64,000 bases of DNA from Plantibacter elymi (nom. nud.) (GCF_900177795.1 NZ_FXWJ01000001.1:868001-932000), one strand, 5' to 3'; numbered from the stretch's first letter, positions 15,127 to 24,695 are shown. Notes: generated by a model from the sequence alone, not told the origin. Numbers and translations are program-made.

Positions 15127-15927
15127 ATGACACTCGATCTCCGCGGTGGCACCGCACTCATCACGGGCGCGAGCTCCGGCCTCGGCGTCGAGTTCGCCAG
15201 ACGGTTCGCGAACCGCGGGTCGAACCTGGTGCTCGTCGCAAGGCGCGCGGATCGCCTCGAGGTGCTGGCGGCCGAACTCCGGTCTGCCTCGGGTGCCGAG
15301 GTCACGGTCGTGCCGGCCGACCTCGGCGTCGCGGGTGCCGCCGAGTCACTCCACGAGGAGCTGGATCGCCGCGGTGTCCGGATCACCTCGCTCGTCAACA
15401 ACGCCGGGTTCGGCAGCCACGGTGCCTTCGACCAGGCGGACCCGGAGCGCATGACGGGAGAGATCCAACTCAACGTCGGGACCCTCGTCGAGCTCACGCG
15501 TGCGTTCATGCCGCAGTTGCTCGAGGGGTCCGGCGCCCTGGTGACGGTCGCGAGCACCGCTGCCTACCAGCCGACGCCGGGCATGGCTGTCTACGGCGCG
15601 ACGAAGGCGTTCGTGCTGAGCTTCACCGAGGCGCTCTGGGCAGAGGCCCGTGGCACCGGGCTGCGGGTGCTCGCCGTGAGCCCCGGGCCCACCCAGACCG
15701 AGTTCTTCGACGTCGTCGGAAGCGAAGACGCTGCTGTCGGCCGCAAGCAGACGAGCGCGCAGGTCGTCGACACCGCGTTCCGCGCGCTCGACCGGGCTGA
15801 CGGTGGCCCCAGTGTCGTGTCCGGCCGCAGCAACCACCTCACCGCGCTCGCGACCCGACTGCTGTCGCGTCGGACGCTCGCCCGCACGAGCGCCCGTGTC
15901 CTCGGCGGCGTGCGGATGGCCCGCTGA
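15127..15927 (+). CDS. Short-chain dehydrogenase/reductase
   Basis: 266-residue classical SDR with cofactor motif TGASSGLG (residues 14-21), NNAG, catalytic Ser in STAAY and YxxxK in YGATKAF, followed by SPGPTQTEF. Closest in pattern to the DltE/YqjQ-like SDRs acting on acyl or hydrophobic substrates. SD GAAGGA precedes the ATG. Likely under the divergent TetR. The stop codon (15925-15927) is formed by the left end of repeat A copy 3. Confidence 0.88.
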   Translation: MTLDLRGGTALITGASSGLGVEFARRFANRGSNLVLVARRADRLEVLAAELRSASGAEVTVVPADLGVAGAAESLHEELDRRGVRITSLVNNAGFGSHGAFDQADPERMTGEIQLNVGTLVELTRAFMPQLLEGSGALVTVASTAAYQPTPGMAVYGATKAFVLSFTEALWAEARGTGLRVLAVSPGPTQTEFFDVVGSEDAAVGRKQTSAQVVDTAFRALDRADGGPSVVSGRSNHLTALATRLLSRRTLARTSARVLGGVRMAR

Positions 15928-15982
15928 GTCGCCCGGATCTGTCGAAAATCCGGCCAATTTCGTGCAGGTTCGGGCGACTCAG
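15924..15982. repeat. Palindromic repeat family A, copy 3
   Basis: 59-bp palindrome between two convergent genes. It holds both stop codons: TGA of the SDR gene at 15925-15927 in the left arm and TCA (TGA on minus) of the DUF559 gene at 15979-15981 in the right arm. Confidence 0.9.
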
Positions 15983-16854
15983 CGGCCGGCGAGGGCGGCG
16001 CGCACCGAGGCGACGACGGCGCGGAGGTCACGGAGATCGTCGGCCGTCAGCTCGATGACCGTCCAGCCCGCGGCTCGCAGGCGGTTGGAGCGCGCACGGT
16101 CCTTGCGCCACCGGTCGACCTCGACCCGGTGATAGTCACCCTGGTATTCGATGACGATCCGCGCTGCACGGTGACAGAGGTCCGCGCGGGCGAGGAACGA
16201 GCCGTTCGCCGCCCGGATCTCCTGGTTCGGCTCGAACCCGATGACGCCTCCGCGGACGAGCGCGACGCGGACGATGGACTCGGGCGGTGATTCCGCGCGG
16301 TGATCGAGCAGCGGGAGTGCGGCGGCGATGGCTCCACGGCCGCGCCGACTCGGATAGCGGGCTGCAGCCTCCTCCAATTCGGCCAGGCCCGCGGTACTCG
16401 TCCGAAGCAGATGGTCGCCTGTCGCGACGAGATCGGCGAGCGGGAGCGTCGCGGCAAGGTCCAGCCACGTTCGAACCGGACTCGTCAGTCGGATGTGACC
16501 GCGGACGATCACGTCGTCCTCGTCATCGATCGTGATCGACCGACCGGCGATCCCGGCGGCGTGCGGAGCGCGAGCCGGGGCGGCCACGGCGAGGTCGAGG
16601 CGATCGGGGGTGGAGAGCCGGTACGGGAGCGGCAGGCCGAGCAGGAGCGCAGCGGTCGGACCGCAGACGAAGACCCGGTCGGACAGGCGGTGCAGGAACG
16701 CGCGGCAGCGATCCTCCACGGTCTCCATCGGGCGGGCGGACCGGATGCCGTGACCCGGTTTGTCGAGGCGACGACTGCGGAGTTCGCCGGGTGTCATCCC
16801 GCTGCGGAGCGCGTCGCCGACGAGGAACGGTCCGTCCGGAAGCTCAGCTGGCAT
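15979..16854 (-). CDS. DUF559/PD-(D/E)XK-type endonuclease-domain protein
   Basis: 291 residues. The C-terminal ~110 residues look like a very-short-patch/DUF559 nuclease fold (ADLCHRAARIVIEYQGDYHR with candidate Asp and Glu, then RWRKDRARSNRLRAAGWTVIEL). The N-terminal half resembles the AbiEi-like antitoxin N-terminal region often found in such actinobacterial proteins. Function unproven; nuclease or defence-related roles have been suggested for the fold. The start at 16854 follows GAAGGG with no spacing, and CACAGT stands 6 nt upstream, so it may be leaderless. The frame extends further upstream but without support. Confidence 0.78.
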   Translation of the reverse strand: MPAELPDGPFLVGDALRSGMTPGELRSRRLDKPGHGIRSARPMETVEDRCRAFLHRLSDRVFVCGPTAALLLGLPLPYRLSTPDRLDLAVAAPARAPHAAGIAGRSITIDDEDDVIVRGHIRLTSPVRTWLDLAATLPLADLVATGDHLLRTSTAGLAELEEAAARYPSRRGRGAIAAALPLLDHRAESPPESIVRVALVRGGVIGFEPNQEIRAANGSFLARADLCHRAARIVIEYQGDYHRVEVDRWRKDRARSNRLRAAGWTVIELTADDLRDLRAVVASVRAALAGR

Positions 16855-16908
16855 CCCTTCACTGTGCCTGCGCGGAGTGGTTCCCCGTCCACGTTCTCCA
16901 CAGGTCCG

Positions 16909-16967
16909 CTGAGTCGCCCGGATCTGCACGAAATCCAGTGATTTTCGCGCAGATTCGGGCGACTCAG
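16909..16967. repeat. Palindromic repeat family A, copy 4
   Basis: Nearly identical to copy 2 at 14369. It lies between the DUF559 start and the end of the DeoR/LacI hybrid gene, whose TGA stop (minus, 16964-16966) is in the right arm. The two flanking genes run the same way, so this is not only a convergent-gene terminator. Confidence 0.9.
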
Positions 16968-18112
16968 GCGGTCGGGGCGGTCAAAGACGAGGCGCGGACC
17001 TGCAGCTCGGGGAGGACCTGGGTGCGCTGCGTCGGGCGACGACGGCCTTCGGACAGGCGGGCGACCATCGTCTCGACGGCCATCCGACCGATGTGCTGCT
17101 TCGGCGGGCGCAGCGCGGTGATGGGCGGCTCGCCGTTCTCCGCCACCTCGTCGTCGTAGGCGACGATCGCGAGATCCTGGGGGATCCGCACGCCGCGGTC
17201 GAGGCAGTGGTGCTCGAGCAGGATCGCCTGCGGGTCGGCATGCACGAACAGCGCGGTGGTCCCCGTGGCGAGGCACTCGTCGACGAGCGCACCCAGGCGG
17301 GCGTCCCTGGCCCCGTTCTCGACGTCGTCGATCTCGGCGTTCACCGTCAGGCCCGTGTCCAGCCCGAGGTCCGCGGACGCCCTGGCCCACCCGCGCCGCA
17401 GGTGGTCGGAGGTGGGGGAGTGCCGAGCCGCGGCGATGCCGATGCGGCGGTGCCCCTGCTCGTACAGGTGGCGGACGGCGAGCACCGCGCCGAACTCGTG
17501 GTCCGTCGTCACCCACTCCAGTGAGCGCAGCGCGAGCGATGACGGCGCGCGACGCTCGGCCAGCACGACCGGGATCGGCAGCGCATCGAGCCAGGCGAGG
17601 AGGGCGTACCCGTCCTGGCCGGCGGTGTCGGGTGCGGCGATGAGGCCGTGGATCCCGCCCGTCTCCACGAGTGCGGCCATCTGCCGGCGCTGGTCGGCGG
17701 GGTCGTAGGACGAGCCGCGGAGCACGAGCTGCGAGCGGCTGAGGGCGGCCGTGGCCCGGGCACCGTTGACGATCTGCGGCCAGTAGTAGCTGAGCGACGG
17801 CACGACCATGCCGATGCGGTATCGGGCGGGGCCGGCGGCATCGGCGGATCGCGCGACCGTCTGGTCGAGGGAGCTCCGGGCGGTCGCACCACCGTGGACG
17901 CGCGTGACGAGCCCGAGGTCGGCGAGCGCGGTGATGTCGCGTCGGATCGTCAGTTCCGTGACGCCGAGGAGGACGGCGAGTTCGCGGACGACGACGGAAC
18001 CGTTGCGCCGGACCTCGTCCATGATCCGTTCGCGGCGCTCGATGCCGAAGACCTGTGAGGGTCCGGTGCCGCCCGTCGGTCCGCGGTCGCCGGAGACGTC
18101 GTCGTCGCTCAT
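16964..18112 (-). CDS. Hybrid regulator: DeoR-type HTH with LacI-like sugar-binding domain
   Basis: 382 residues. Residues about 22-75 form a DeoR winged helix (RRERIMDEVRRNGSVVVRELAVLLGVTELTIRRDITALADLGLVTRVHGGA). From about residue 97 (RYRIGMVVPSLSYYWPQIVNGA) to the end it is a periplasmic-binding/LacI ligand domain (VFVHADPQAILLEHHCLDRG..., IVAYDDEVAENG). Classical DeoR proteins carry a DeoRC sugar-phosphate domain instead, so this likely senses a free sugar or oligosaccharide. Its start overlaps the stop of the heparinase-like gene (ATGA), so it is the last gene of that operon. It probably regulates the divergent glycan operon. Confidence 0.87.
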   Translation of the reverse strand: MSDDDVSGDRGPTGGTGPSQVFGIERRERIMDEVRRNGSVVVRELAVLLGVTELTIRRDITALADLGLVTRVHGGATARSSLDQTVARSADAAGPARYRIGMVVPSLSYYWPQIVNGARATAALSRSQLVLRGSSYDPADQRRQMAALVETGGIHGLIAAPDTAGQDGYALLAWLDALPIPVVLAERRAPSSLALRSLEWVTTDHEFGAVLAVRHLYEQGHRRIGIAAARHSPTSDHLRRGWARASADLGLDTGLTVNAEIDDVENGARDARLGALVDECLATGTTALFVHADPQAILLEHHCLDRGVRIPQDLAIVAYDDEVAENGEPPITALRPPKQHIGRMAVETMVARLSEGRRRPTQRTQVLPELQVRASSLTAPTA

Positions 18113-20067
18113 CGTGCGGCCTCCACGGTGACGAGCAGACGATCCGCATCGGGACGCGGCAGCAGCCGCACACGGGTGATCGTGTCGCCCCAGGACGATC
18201 GCATCATCGGATCGTCGAGTCGGACGACCTCGATCGCGACCTCATCCGCGTCGTGCTGGAGCATCACGTCCCGGACGCCGGCGACCGGTCGACGGACGCG
18301 CAGACTCGCCTGGTCGACCTCGGTCACGTCGCCCCACAGCATCAGGGTGACGGCCGTGCCCGCCGTGTCGTCGAGCGTCCAGACGTCCTCGATCACGACC
18401 CGCGACGACGTGCGGTCGAGCGTCGCGGTCCGGCGCCAGTGTTCGTGCTCCACCAGCCCGTAGGCCGCGGCGAGGTCCATCGACCAGCTCGCCTGTGCGC
18501 CCTGGTCTCCGCCCCGGCGATCGCGCGCCGCGAACGCCGAACCGTGCTGCTGCAGCAGACCGCGCGGTGCCGGGACGCTGTGCCAGTCGCTGCGCATGCA
18601 CCAGATGTCGTAGCGGTCCGGGCCGAAGGTCCGTGCGTCGTAGGTGGGCCGTCCGGGATCCATGACCGCGGGGACGCCGTCGAGCGCGACGATCACGCTC
18701 CCGAGGTCGTTGTGGTTGTGGTTCTCGTCGTTGTGGCCGCCCTTGAGGCTGACCGCGAGTCCGTCGGGTCGCCCCTCGTGCTCACGGGCGAGGCTCACGC
18801 CGATCGACGACAGGTCGACGGAAGCCGGCAGCGGCAGGGCTGCGCTCCGGGCGTCCGCGACCGCCCACTCACGATCGAGGCAGACGCGGACGAGACGCCC
18901 GAGTCCGGCCCGGTCCGTGGCGACGGGGGCGTCGGGATCGCGATGTGCCGTTGCGTACGCGACGACGTCCGGTAGCTCGAGTCGCCGGCCCCAGCGATGC
19001 AGCAGATCGAACGGGAGCGAGCGGTCACCGCGTGCTCGGGCATCCGCGACGTTCACGTACCAGTCGGCGGACAGCTGCATCCGCAGTGGGAAGCGGAGCG
19101 ACTCGGGCAGCAGGTCGAGGCCGTCGAGCGCGAGGCGACCACCGGCGAGACGATCGAGGGTCTCGACCGCCTCGAGGGCGCGAGCCGCTCCGTTCCACCA
19201 GTACTCCCAGCCCTCGTCGATCGCGCCGTCCCGGGGGAGGCCAGCCAGGTAGCGGTCGATGCCGTCGACCGCTCGGTCGATGACGAGTTCAGCGCGGTCC
19301 CAGGTGCAGAGCACCGCCGCCGCGGCGATCGTATTGCCGAGGATCCAGGGGTTCCAGTTGTGGAGGACGCCCGGTTCATCCGCATCGTCGACGTCGAGGC
19401 CGAGCCAGTGCCAGTCGTCGCGGTCGAGGAACGGCCGGAACACCCGCTGCTCGGCCTCGGCTCGCAGCCGGTCGGTGAGTCCCGGGTAGCGCTCGTCGAG
19501 CTCGTCGCCGAGGACGGCGATCGCCCAGGCGACGGCCGCGACCGCCTCACCGGCGCCGAGGTCGAGGAACGGTTCGTCGAGCGACGGCGTGACCGTCCCG
19601 AATCGGCGGAACGCGTCGTCGTGGGCCGCCCAGCACCAGGTCGTCTGCTCCGCGAGGAGCCACAGGCCGTCGGCGACCTCGGCGAGCGGGTCGTGCGGCG
19701 CGGCCACCGCCACACCGGCTGCGGACGCGGCGGCGAGGACCACGGCGCGGGAGAGGCGTGCGAGTCGGTCACCGACCGCCGTCTCGTAGGAGAGGCGCTC
19801 CCCGGCGAGCGGGTAGGCGCTGTACTGCGAGAAGAGCGGCTGCGGCCAGGGCGTCGCGGCACGGTCGTCCCGCGCTGCTTCGGTGGCGGCCTGCGCCACG
19901 AACGCGTCGAGCAGCCGCCGATCGATCGAGCTCCAGTCGCCGTCCGGCACGATGGGCCGGAGTGCGGTCGCCGGGCGCTGTGACCACGCCGTCACCAACG
20001 GTCCGTGCGACCGACGTCGCTCATCGGTGGCCGGTGCGGCAGGTGCGGTCTGCGAGGGTGGATTCAC
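18109..20067 (-). CDS. Heparinase II/III-like polysaccharide lyase-family protein
   Basis: 652 residues: a helical toroid of about 380 residues, then a beta-sandwich heparinase II/III domain with the signature GGHNDENHNHNDLGS (residues about 445-460), whose His/Asn residues belong to the active site of these lyases. There is no signal peptide, so it probably acts on imported oligosaccharides. The GTG start at 20067 follows GGAG; the frame extends upstream into the operator region. It is in an operon with the hybrid regulator and divergent from the hydroxyacid dehydrogenase-DUF2264-ABC operon. The uronic-acid-containing substrate cannot be named. Confidence 0.84.
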   Translation of the reverse strand: MNPPSQTAPAAPATDERRRSHGPLVTAWSQRPATALRPIVPDGDWSSIDRRLLDAFVAQAATEAARDDRAATPWPQPLFSQYSAYPLAGERLSYETAVGDRLARLSRAVVLAAASAAGVAVAAPHDPLAEVADGLWLLAEQTTWCWAAHDDAFRRFGTVTPSLDEPFLDLGAGEAVAAVAWAIAVLGDELDERYPGLTDRLRAEAEQRVFRPFLDRDDWHWLGLDVDDADEPGVLHNWNPWILGNTIAAAAVLCTWDRAELVIDRAVDGIDRYLAGLPRDGAIDEGWEYWWNGAARALEAVETLDRLAGGRLALDGLDLLPESLRFPLRMQLSADWYVNVADARARGDRSLPFDLLHRWGRRLELPDVVAYATAHRDPDAPVATDRAGLGRLVRVCLDREWAVADARSAALPLPASVDLSSIGVSLAREHEGRPDGLAVSLKGGHNDENHNHNDLGSVIVALDGVPAVMDPGRPTYDARTFGPDRYDIWCMRSDWHSVPAPRGLLQQHGSAFAARDRRGGDQGAQASWSMDLAAAYGLVEHEHWRRTATLDRTSSRVVIEDVWTLDDTAGTAVTLMLWGDVTEVDQASLRVRRPVAGVRDVMLQHDADEVAIEVVRLDDPMMRSSWGDTITRVRLLPRPDADRLLVTVEAAR

Positions 20068-20095
20068 GACGTCTCCATGATCATCTTCGATCGAG

Positions 20096-20122
20096 CTTGT
20101 TCGTTTGTGATCGATTGTTTTG
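20096..20122. promoter_or_regulatory. Candidate DeoR-type operator in the divergent glycan promoter
   Basis: AT-rich stretch in a GC-rich background with repeated TTGTTCG / TTTGTGATCGA / TTGTTTTG elements, preceded by TTCGATCGA. Direct repeats of this kind are typical of DeoR-family sites. A -35-like TTGACT (20120-20125) and TATTCA nearby would serve the plus-strand operon. Confidence 0.45.
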
Positions 20123-20195
20123 ACTCCGATCGGATTGGAGTATTCACTACCTGACAACCGCATGCAACCGCGGCCCACTCGAAGGAGAGCACCAG

Positions 20196-21215
20196 ATGTC
20201 GAACGCCGCGCGCCCCGCAGCCCTGGTCGCCATGTGGCCCGACGTGTTCTCGACGCTCTTCGACGACGCCCGTCTGGCCCGGCTCCACGCGCTGTGCGAG
20301 GTCCGCGACGACGAGACCACCGGCGACCTCGACGACCCGGCGCTCGCCGCACGGCTCGCTGAGGTCGAGGTGCTCATCACCTCGTGGGGAACCCCGCCGC
20401 TCACGGCGGAGCGACTCGACCGCATGCCCCGGCTGCGCGCGGTCTTCCACTGCGCCGGCACGGTCCGCTCGCTCGTGACCGACGCGGTCTGGGAGCGCGG
20501 CATCGTCGTCACCACGGCCGCCGAAGCGAACGCCATCCCGGTCGCCGAGTTCACCTTCGCCTCGATCGTGCTCGCCGGCAAACGGGCACAGGTCTTCGCC
20601 CGCGACCCTCGGGCGCACCGTCGCGAGTGGCGCACCCTGCTTGAGACCACGAACCTGTCCAACCTCGGACGCCGCGTCGGCGTCGTCGGCTTCTCGCGCA
20701 TCGGCCGTCGCGTCGTCGCCCTGCTCCAGCAGCTCGACGCGGTCGAGGTGCTCGTCGCCGACCCCTACGCCGACGCCACGGTCGTGGCCGCGGCCGGAGC
20801 CCGCCTCGTCTCGCTCGACGAGCTCCTGCCGAACGTCGACGTGCTCTCGCTGCACGCCCCGGAGCTCCCGGAGACGAAGCGCATGATCGGGGCTGCCCAG
20901 CTCGCGGCGCTCCCGGACGGCGCCACGGTGATCAACACGGCCCGCGGGAGCCTGCTCGACACCGACGCCCTCGCGGCGGAGTGCGCGAGCGGACGTCTCG
21001 ACGCGATCCTCGACGTCACCGACCCGGAACCGCTGCCCGTGCACTCGCCGCTGCTCGACCTCCCGAACGTCTCGATCACCCCGCACATCGCGGGCTCCCT
21101 CGGCCGGGAGACGCTGCGCATGACGGACGCGGCGCTCGACGACCTCGAGCGGTTCCTCAACGGCGAGGACCCGCGCGAAGCCGTCCGGGTCGCCGACCTG
21201 GGGGTGAGCGCCTGA
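20196..21215 (+). CDS. D-2-hydroxyacid dehydrogenase family protein
   Basis: 339-residue NAD(P)-dependent dehydrogenase of the D-isomer 2-hydroxyacid family. The Rossmann segment is VGVVGFSRIGRRVV (residues about 165-178; G-x-S-x-I-G rather than G-x-G-x-x-G). The catalytic trio appears as Arg in NTARGSL, Glu in DVTDPEPLP and His in TPHIAGS. SD GAAGGAG stands before the ATG. It is first of the plus-strand glycan operon and overlaps the DUF2264 gene by one base, so it probably processes a sugar-acid intermediate or lyase product (inference). Confidence 0.87.
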   Translation: MSNAARPAALVAMWPDVFSTLFDDARLARLHALCEVRDDETTGDLDDPALAARLAEVEVLITSWGTPPLTAERLDRMPRLRAVFHCAGTVRSLVTDAVWERGIVVTTAAEANAIPVAEFTFASIVLAGKRAQVFARDPRAHRREWRTLLETTNLSNLGRRVGVVGFSRIGRRVVALLQQLDAVEVLVADPYADATVVAAAGARLVSLDELLPNVDVLSLHAPELPETKRMIGAAQLAALPDGATVINTARGSLLDTDALAAECASGRLDAILDVTDPEPLPVHSPLLDLPNVSITPHIAGSLGRETLRMTDAALDDLERFLNGEDPREAVRVADLGVSA

Positions 21216-23227
21216 TGGTCGCGCTCCTGACCGCCCCGGCGTCGGTGACGCTCGCCCTGGACCGCACCCTGTCACCGTCGACCGGCTGGCCGCGCAGGCA
21301 CTGGGAGGACCTCGCGGACCGGCTGCTCGGCGGTGCCGAACCCTTCACCTCGCCCGGTCGTGCCCGCGTCCTGTTCCCGGGTGCGCCAGGCGGCTACGGC
21401 TCCGACATCGACGGGCTGGAGGGGTTCGCGCGGACGTTCATGCTCGCCGCCTTCCGCATCGCCGGTGATCCCGCACGGACGGGTGACCTCGTCGAACGCT
21501 ACGCCGCCGGCCTCGCAGCGGGCACCGACCCGGACTCCCCGGAGCGGTGGCCGCGGCCGGACGAGGTCGACCAGGCCAAGGTCGAGGCCGCAGCCATCGC
21601 GATCGGACTCCACCTCACCCGTGCCGAACTCTGGGACCGTCTCGACGACCGGACCAAACGCACGACGATCGATTGGCTCGCATCCGTCATCGGCCAGCCG
21701 TACCCGCCCATCAACTGGGTGTGGTTCCGCATCGTCGTCGAGGAGTTCCTGCGCACGGTCGGCGGCTCGTTCTCGGAGGCGGACCTCGAGGAGGATCTCG
21801 CGATCGCGGACGGTTTCTTCCGCGAGGACGGCTGGTTCGCCGACGGCGGCACGCGAGCCTACGACCACTACACCGGGTGGGCGCTCCACCTCTATCCGGT
21901 GCTGTGGCGCACGATGCTCGCGCCGGGCCACCCGCATCAGGCACGCCTCGACCGCTACGACGCCCACCTCGACCGCTACCTGGAGGACGCCGTCACGCTC
22001 GTCGGCGCGAACGGTTCGCCGCTCGTCCAGGGGCGGAGTCTCATCTACCGCTTCGCCGCCGCCGCCCCGTTCTGGGCCGGTGCGATGGCCGGGTCCACCG
22101 CGCTGTCGCCGGGACTCATCCGTCGGGCGGCCAGCGGTGTCGTGTCGCACTTCGACGCGGCCGGTGCACCCGACGACCGCGGGATCCTGACGCTCGGCTG
22201 GCACCACGAGTGGCGGCAGCTCGCACAGTCCTACTCCGGCCCCGGTTCGCCCTACTGGGCGTCCAAAGGCATGCTCGGGCTCGCGCTCCCGGCCGAACAC
22301 CCGGTGTGGACGGCGATCGAGGAACCACTGCCGATCGAGCGGGGCGACGTCCTCCGCACCGTCGTCGCCCCGGGCTGGATCGTCAGCGGGACGACCGCCG
22401 ACGGCATCGTCCGCGTCGTCAACCATGGGACGGACCACGCGAACGACGGCGTCGCCCAACGCGATGCGCCGCTGTACGCGCGACTCGGGTACTCGACGGC
22501 GACCGCGCCGGTGCTCTCGGCTGACGCCCGCGATCCGTTCGACGGATCGGTGGTGCTCCTGGACACCGAGGGTGTCCCGAGTCACCGTTCCGGGTTCACC
22601 AGAGGTGCGCTGACGCCGCTGCCGACCTCCGACGGATCGTCCACCGGTTGGGCGACATCCTCCGGTCTCGCCCGCTGGATCGACGCCGATGCCGACGGCC
22701 CGGACCATGGCCACGGTCACGCGGCGGACCGGACCCGCACCGGCGCGCGGATCGACCTCTGCTCGGCCGTCCGCGGCCCGTGGGAGGTGCGGTTCGTCCG
22801 CGTCGTCCCCGGCGCCGGCGACGAGGTCCCGCTCGGCGCACTGCGTGTCGGCGGGGGGACCGTCAGCGGTCGTGACCTGGCCGTCGCCACCGACCCGACC
22901 TCGGCAGTCGCCGTCGCCGACGGGGTGCGTTCGGCTGTCGTCGCGCTCCCGAACGAGCGCGACCCGTTCCCGACCGACGTGCTCCGGTCAGGCGTCCGCG
23001 ACCTCGACGACGCCACCCCGCTCGGACCCCGTTCGGGCACGCCGTGGTGCGAGACCGACGCACCCGTCCGCCCGGACCACTGGCACGCGTTCGCGCTCCT
23101 CCTGGACGGCGCCACGCAGCCGGGCGTCGTCGCCCCGGCGATGGCGGGCGACGCCGGGTCCACCGGCCGCACCATCACCTGGCCGGACGGGGCGACGACC
23201 TCGCTCGACCTGCCCGCGTCGCACTGA
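21215..23227 (+). CDS. DUF2264 family protein, likely glycan-processing
   Basis: 670 residues. The N-terminal ~370 residues form the (alpha/alpha) barrel-like DUF2264 domain (GSDIDGLEGFARTFML, INWVWFRIVVEEFLR, GWFADGGTRAYDHYTGWALH, YRFAAAAPFWAG). The rest is beta-rich. The family is fold-related to polysaccharide lyases and unsaturated glucuronyl hydrolases and often sits in glycan loci. No signal peptide is visible, which suggests cytoplasmic action. The start at 21215 is in a TGATG overlap with the upstream stop. Enzymatic activity remains undefined. Confidence 0.83.
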   Translation: MVALLTAPASVTLALDRTLSPSTGWPRRHWEDLADRLLGGAEPFTSPGRARVLFPGAPGGYGSDIDGLEGFARTFMLAAFRIAGDPARTGDLVERYAAGLAAGTDPDSPERWPRPDEVDQAKVEAAAIAIGLHLTRAELWDRLDDRTKRTTIDWLASVIGQPYPPINWVWFRIVVEEFLRTVGGSFSEADLEEDLAIADGFFREDGWFADGGTRAYDHYTGWALHLYPVLWRTMLAPGHPHQARLDRYDAHLDRYLEDAVTLVGANGSPLVQGRSLIYRFAAAAPFWAGAMAGSTALSPGLIRRAASGVVSHFDAAGAPDDRGILTLGWHHEWRQLAQSYSGPGSPYWASKGMLGLALPAEHPVWTAIEEPLPIERGDVLRTVVAPGWIVSGTTADGIVRVVNHGTDHANDGVAQRDAPLYARLGYSTATAPVLSADARDPFDGSVVLLDTEGVPSHRSGFTRGALTPLPTSDGSSTGWATSSGLARWIDADADGPDHGHGHAADRTRTGARIDLCSAVRGPWEVRFVRVVPGAGDEVPLGALRVGGGTVSGRDLAVATDPTSAVAVADGVRSAVVALPNERDPFPTDVLRSGVRDLDDATPLGPRSGTPWCETDAPVRPDHWHAFALLLDGATQPGVVAPAMAGDAGSTGRTITWPDGATTSLDLPASH

Positions 23228-23331
23228 CGCCCACCGACCTCTCCATCCCGCAGCATCCCTGTTCCACCTGCACCGCCACCAGCACCGCCATCACCACCGA
23301 CAGCACCACTACTCACCGAGGAGCATCCGCA

Positions 23332-24600
23332 ATGAAGCGACCCATCCTGACCATCTCCGCGATCGCCGCAGCAGCCGGCCTCGCCCTCACCGGCTGCTCG
23401 GGTGCAGGCTCCGCCCAGCAGGACGAGGACGGCCCCGTCACGCTCAGCGTCTCCGTCTGGAACTACGACCAGACGCCCGAGTTCAAGGCGCTCTTCGACG
23501 CCTTCGAAGCCGAGCACCCCGACATCACGATCGAGCCCGTCGACATCCTCGCCGACGACTACTCCGACAAGGTCACGACGATGCTCGCGGGCGGCGACAA
23601 GACCGACGTCCTCACCATGAAGAACGTGACCGACTACGCGCGCTACGCGAACCGTGGCCAGCTCGTGGACGTGGGCGACGTCGTCGACGACATCGGCGCG
23701 GACAAGCTCGCGGGGATCGAGCCGTTCGAGCTCGACGACACCTACTACGCGGCGCCGTACCGGCAAGATTTCTGGCTGCTGTACTACAACAAGGCCATCT
23801 TCGATGCAGCAGGCATCGACCACCCCGACAACCTCACCTGGGACGAGTACGCGGACATCGCGGCGAAGCTCACCTCGGGCGACGGCGACTCCAAGGTCTA
23901 CGGCACGTACAACCACTACTGGCGCTCCGTCGTCCAGTCGATCGCCGCAGCCCAGACCGGCGGCGACCTGATCAGCGGCGACTACGGCTTCATGCAGGAC
24001 CAGTACGACCTCACCCTCGACCTGCAGGACAAGGGCTACGCGCTCGACTACGGCACGGCCAAGACCCAGCAGATCAGCTACCGCACCATGTTCGAGACCG
24101 GCAAGGCCGCGATGATGCCGATGGGCACCTGGTACATCGCGGGCATCGCGCAGTCCATCGAGACGGGCGCGACCGACGTCGACTGGGGTGTCGCGCAGAT
24201 GCCGCAGCTCAAGGCCGGTGAGGAGACGGTGACCTTCGGTTCGCCGACCGCGTTCGCCGTCAACAAGAACTCCACGCACCAGGCTGCGGCGAAGACCTTC
24301 CTCGAGTTCGCCGCGAGCGAGGCGGGCGCCAAGGCGATCGCCGCGATCGGTGTCGTCCCCGCGTACCAGTCCGACGACGTCACCGCGGCGTTCACGGCCC
24401 TCCCGACCGACGACCTCTCGGTCAAGGCGTTCCAGGAGCCGAAGGACGTCGTCCTCGAGATGCCCGTGAGCGAGTACTCCTCCGACGTCAGCTCGATCCT
24501 CGACGAGGAGCACGACCTCATCATGGTCGGTGAGTCGGACGTCGACGACGCCATCACGAAGATGCAGGACCGCGTCAAGAACGACGTCCTCGTCGACTAG
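23332..24600 (+). CDS. Sugar ABC transporter substrate-binding lipoprotein
   Basis: 422-residue family 1 extracellular binding protein. The N-terminus is a lipoprotein signal peptide with lipobox LTGC (Cys at about residue 23), so it is anchored outside the membrane. The mature part has the expected pattern (LSVSVWNYDQTPEFKALFDAFEAEHPDITIE, MFETGKAAMMPMGTWYI, EFAASEAGAKAIA). GAGGAG precedes the ATG. It delivers an oligosaccharide or sugar acid to the two permeases that follow. No ATPase gene is in this operon, so a shared MsiK-type ATPase elsewhere is expected. Confidence 0.93.
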   Translation: MKRPILTISAIAAAAGLALTGCSGAGSAQQDEDGPVTLSVSVWNYDQTPEFKALFDAFEAEHPDITIEPVDILADDYSDKVTTMLAGGDKTDVLTMKNVTDYARYANRGQLVDVGDVVDDIGADKLAGIEPFELDDTYYAAPYRQDFWLLYYNKAIFDAAGIDHPDNLTWDEYADIAAKLTSGDGDSKVYGTYNHYWRSVVQSIAAAQTGGDLISGDYGFMQDQYDLTLDLQDKGYALDYGTAKTQQISYRTMFETGKAAMMPMGTWYIAGIAQSIETGATDVDWGVAQMPQLKAGEETVTFGSPTAFAVNKNSTHQAAAKTFLEFAASEAGAKAIAAIGVVPAYQSDDVTAAFTALPTDDLSVKAFQEPKDVVLEMPVSEYSSDVSSILDEEHDLIMVGESDVDDAITKMQDRVKNDVLVD

Positions 24601-24606
24601 CCGCGA

Positions 24607-24635
24607 TCGCGGGGCCGGCACGCCCGGCCCCGCGA
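24607..24635 (+). terminator. GC-rich hairpin between binding-protein and permease genes
   Basis: Perfect 12-bp stem TCGCGGGGCCGG / CCGGCCCCGCGA with a 5-nt loop, 6 nt after the binding-protein stop. In ABC operons such hairpins usually stabilise or partly terminate the message, giving more binding protein than permease. There is no T-tract. Confidence 0.65.
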
Positions 24636-24695
24636 CCCCGCGTCCGCCCGGCGCGTCCCCACCGACCCCGCACCACCGTCCTCGAAAGGCTCGTC

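Noticed and set aside
22717-24621. 634-codon minus-strand frame opposite the DUF2264 and binding-protein genes
   Set aside because: High-GC antisense artefact; the sense frames have clear family signatures and a ribosome binding site.
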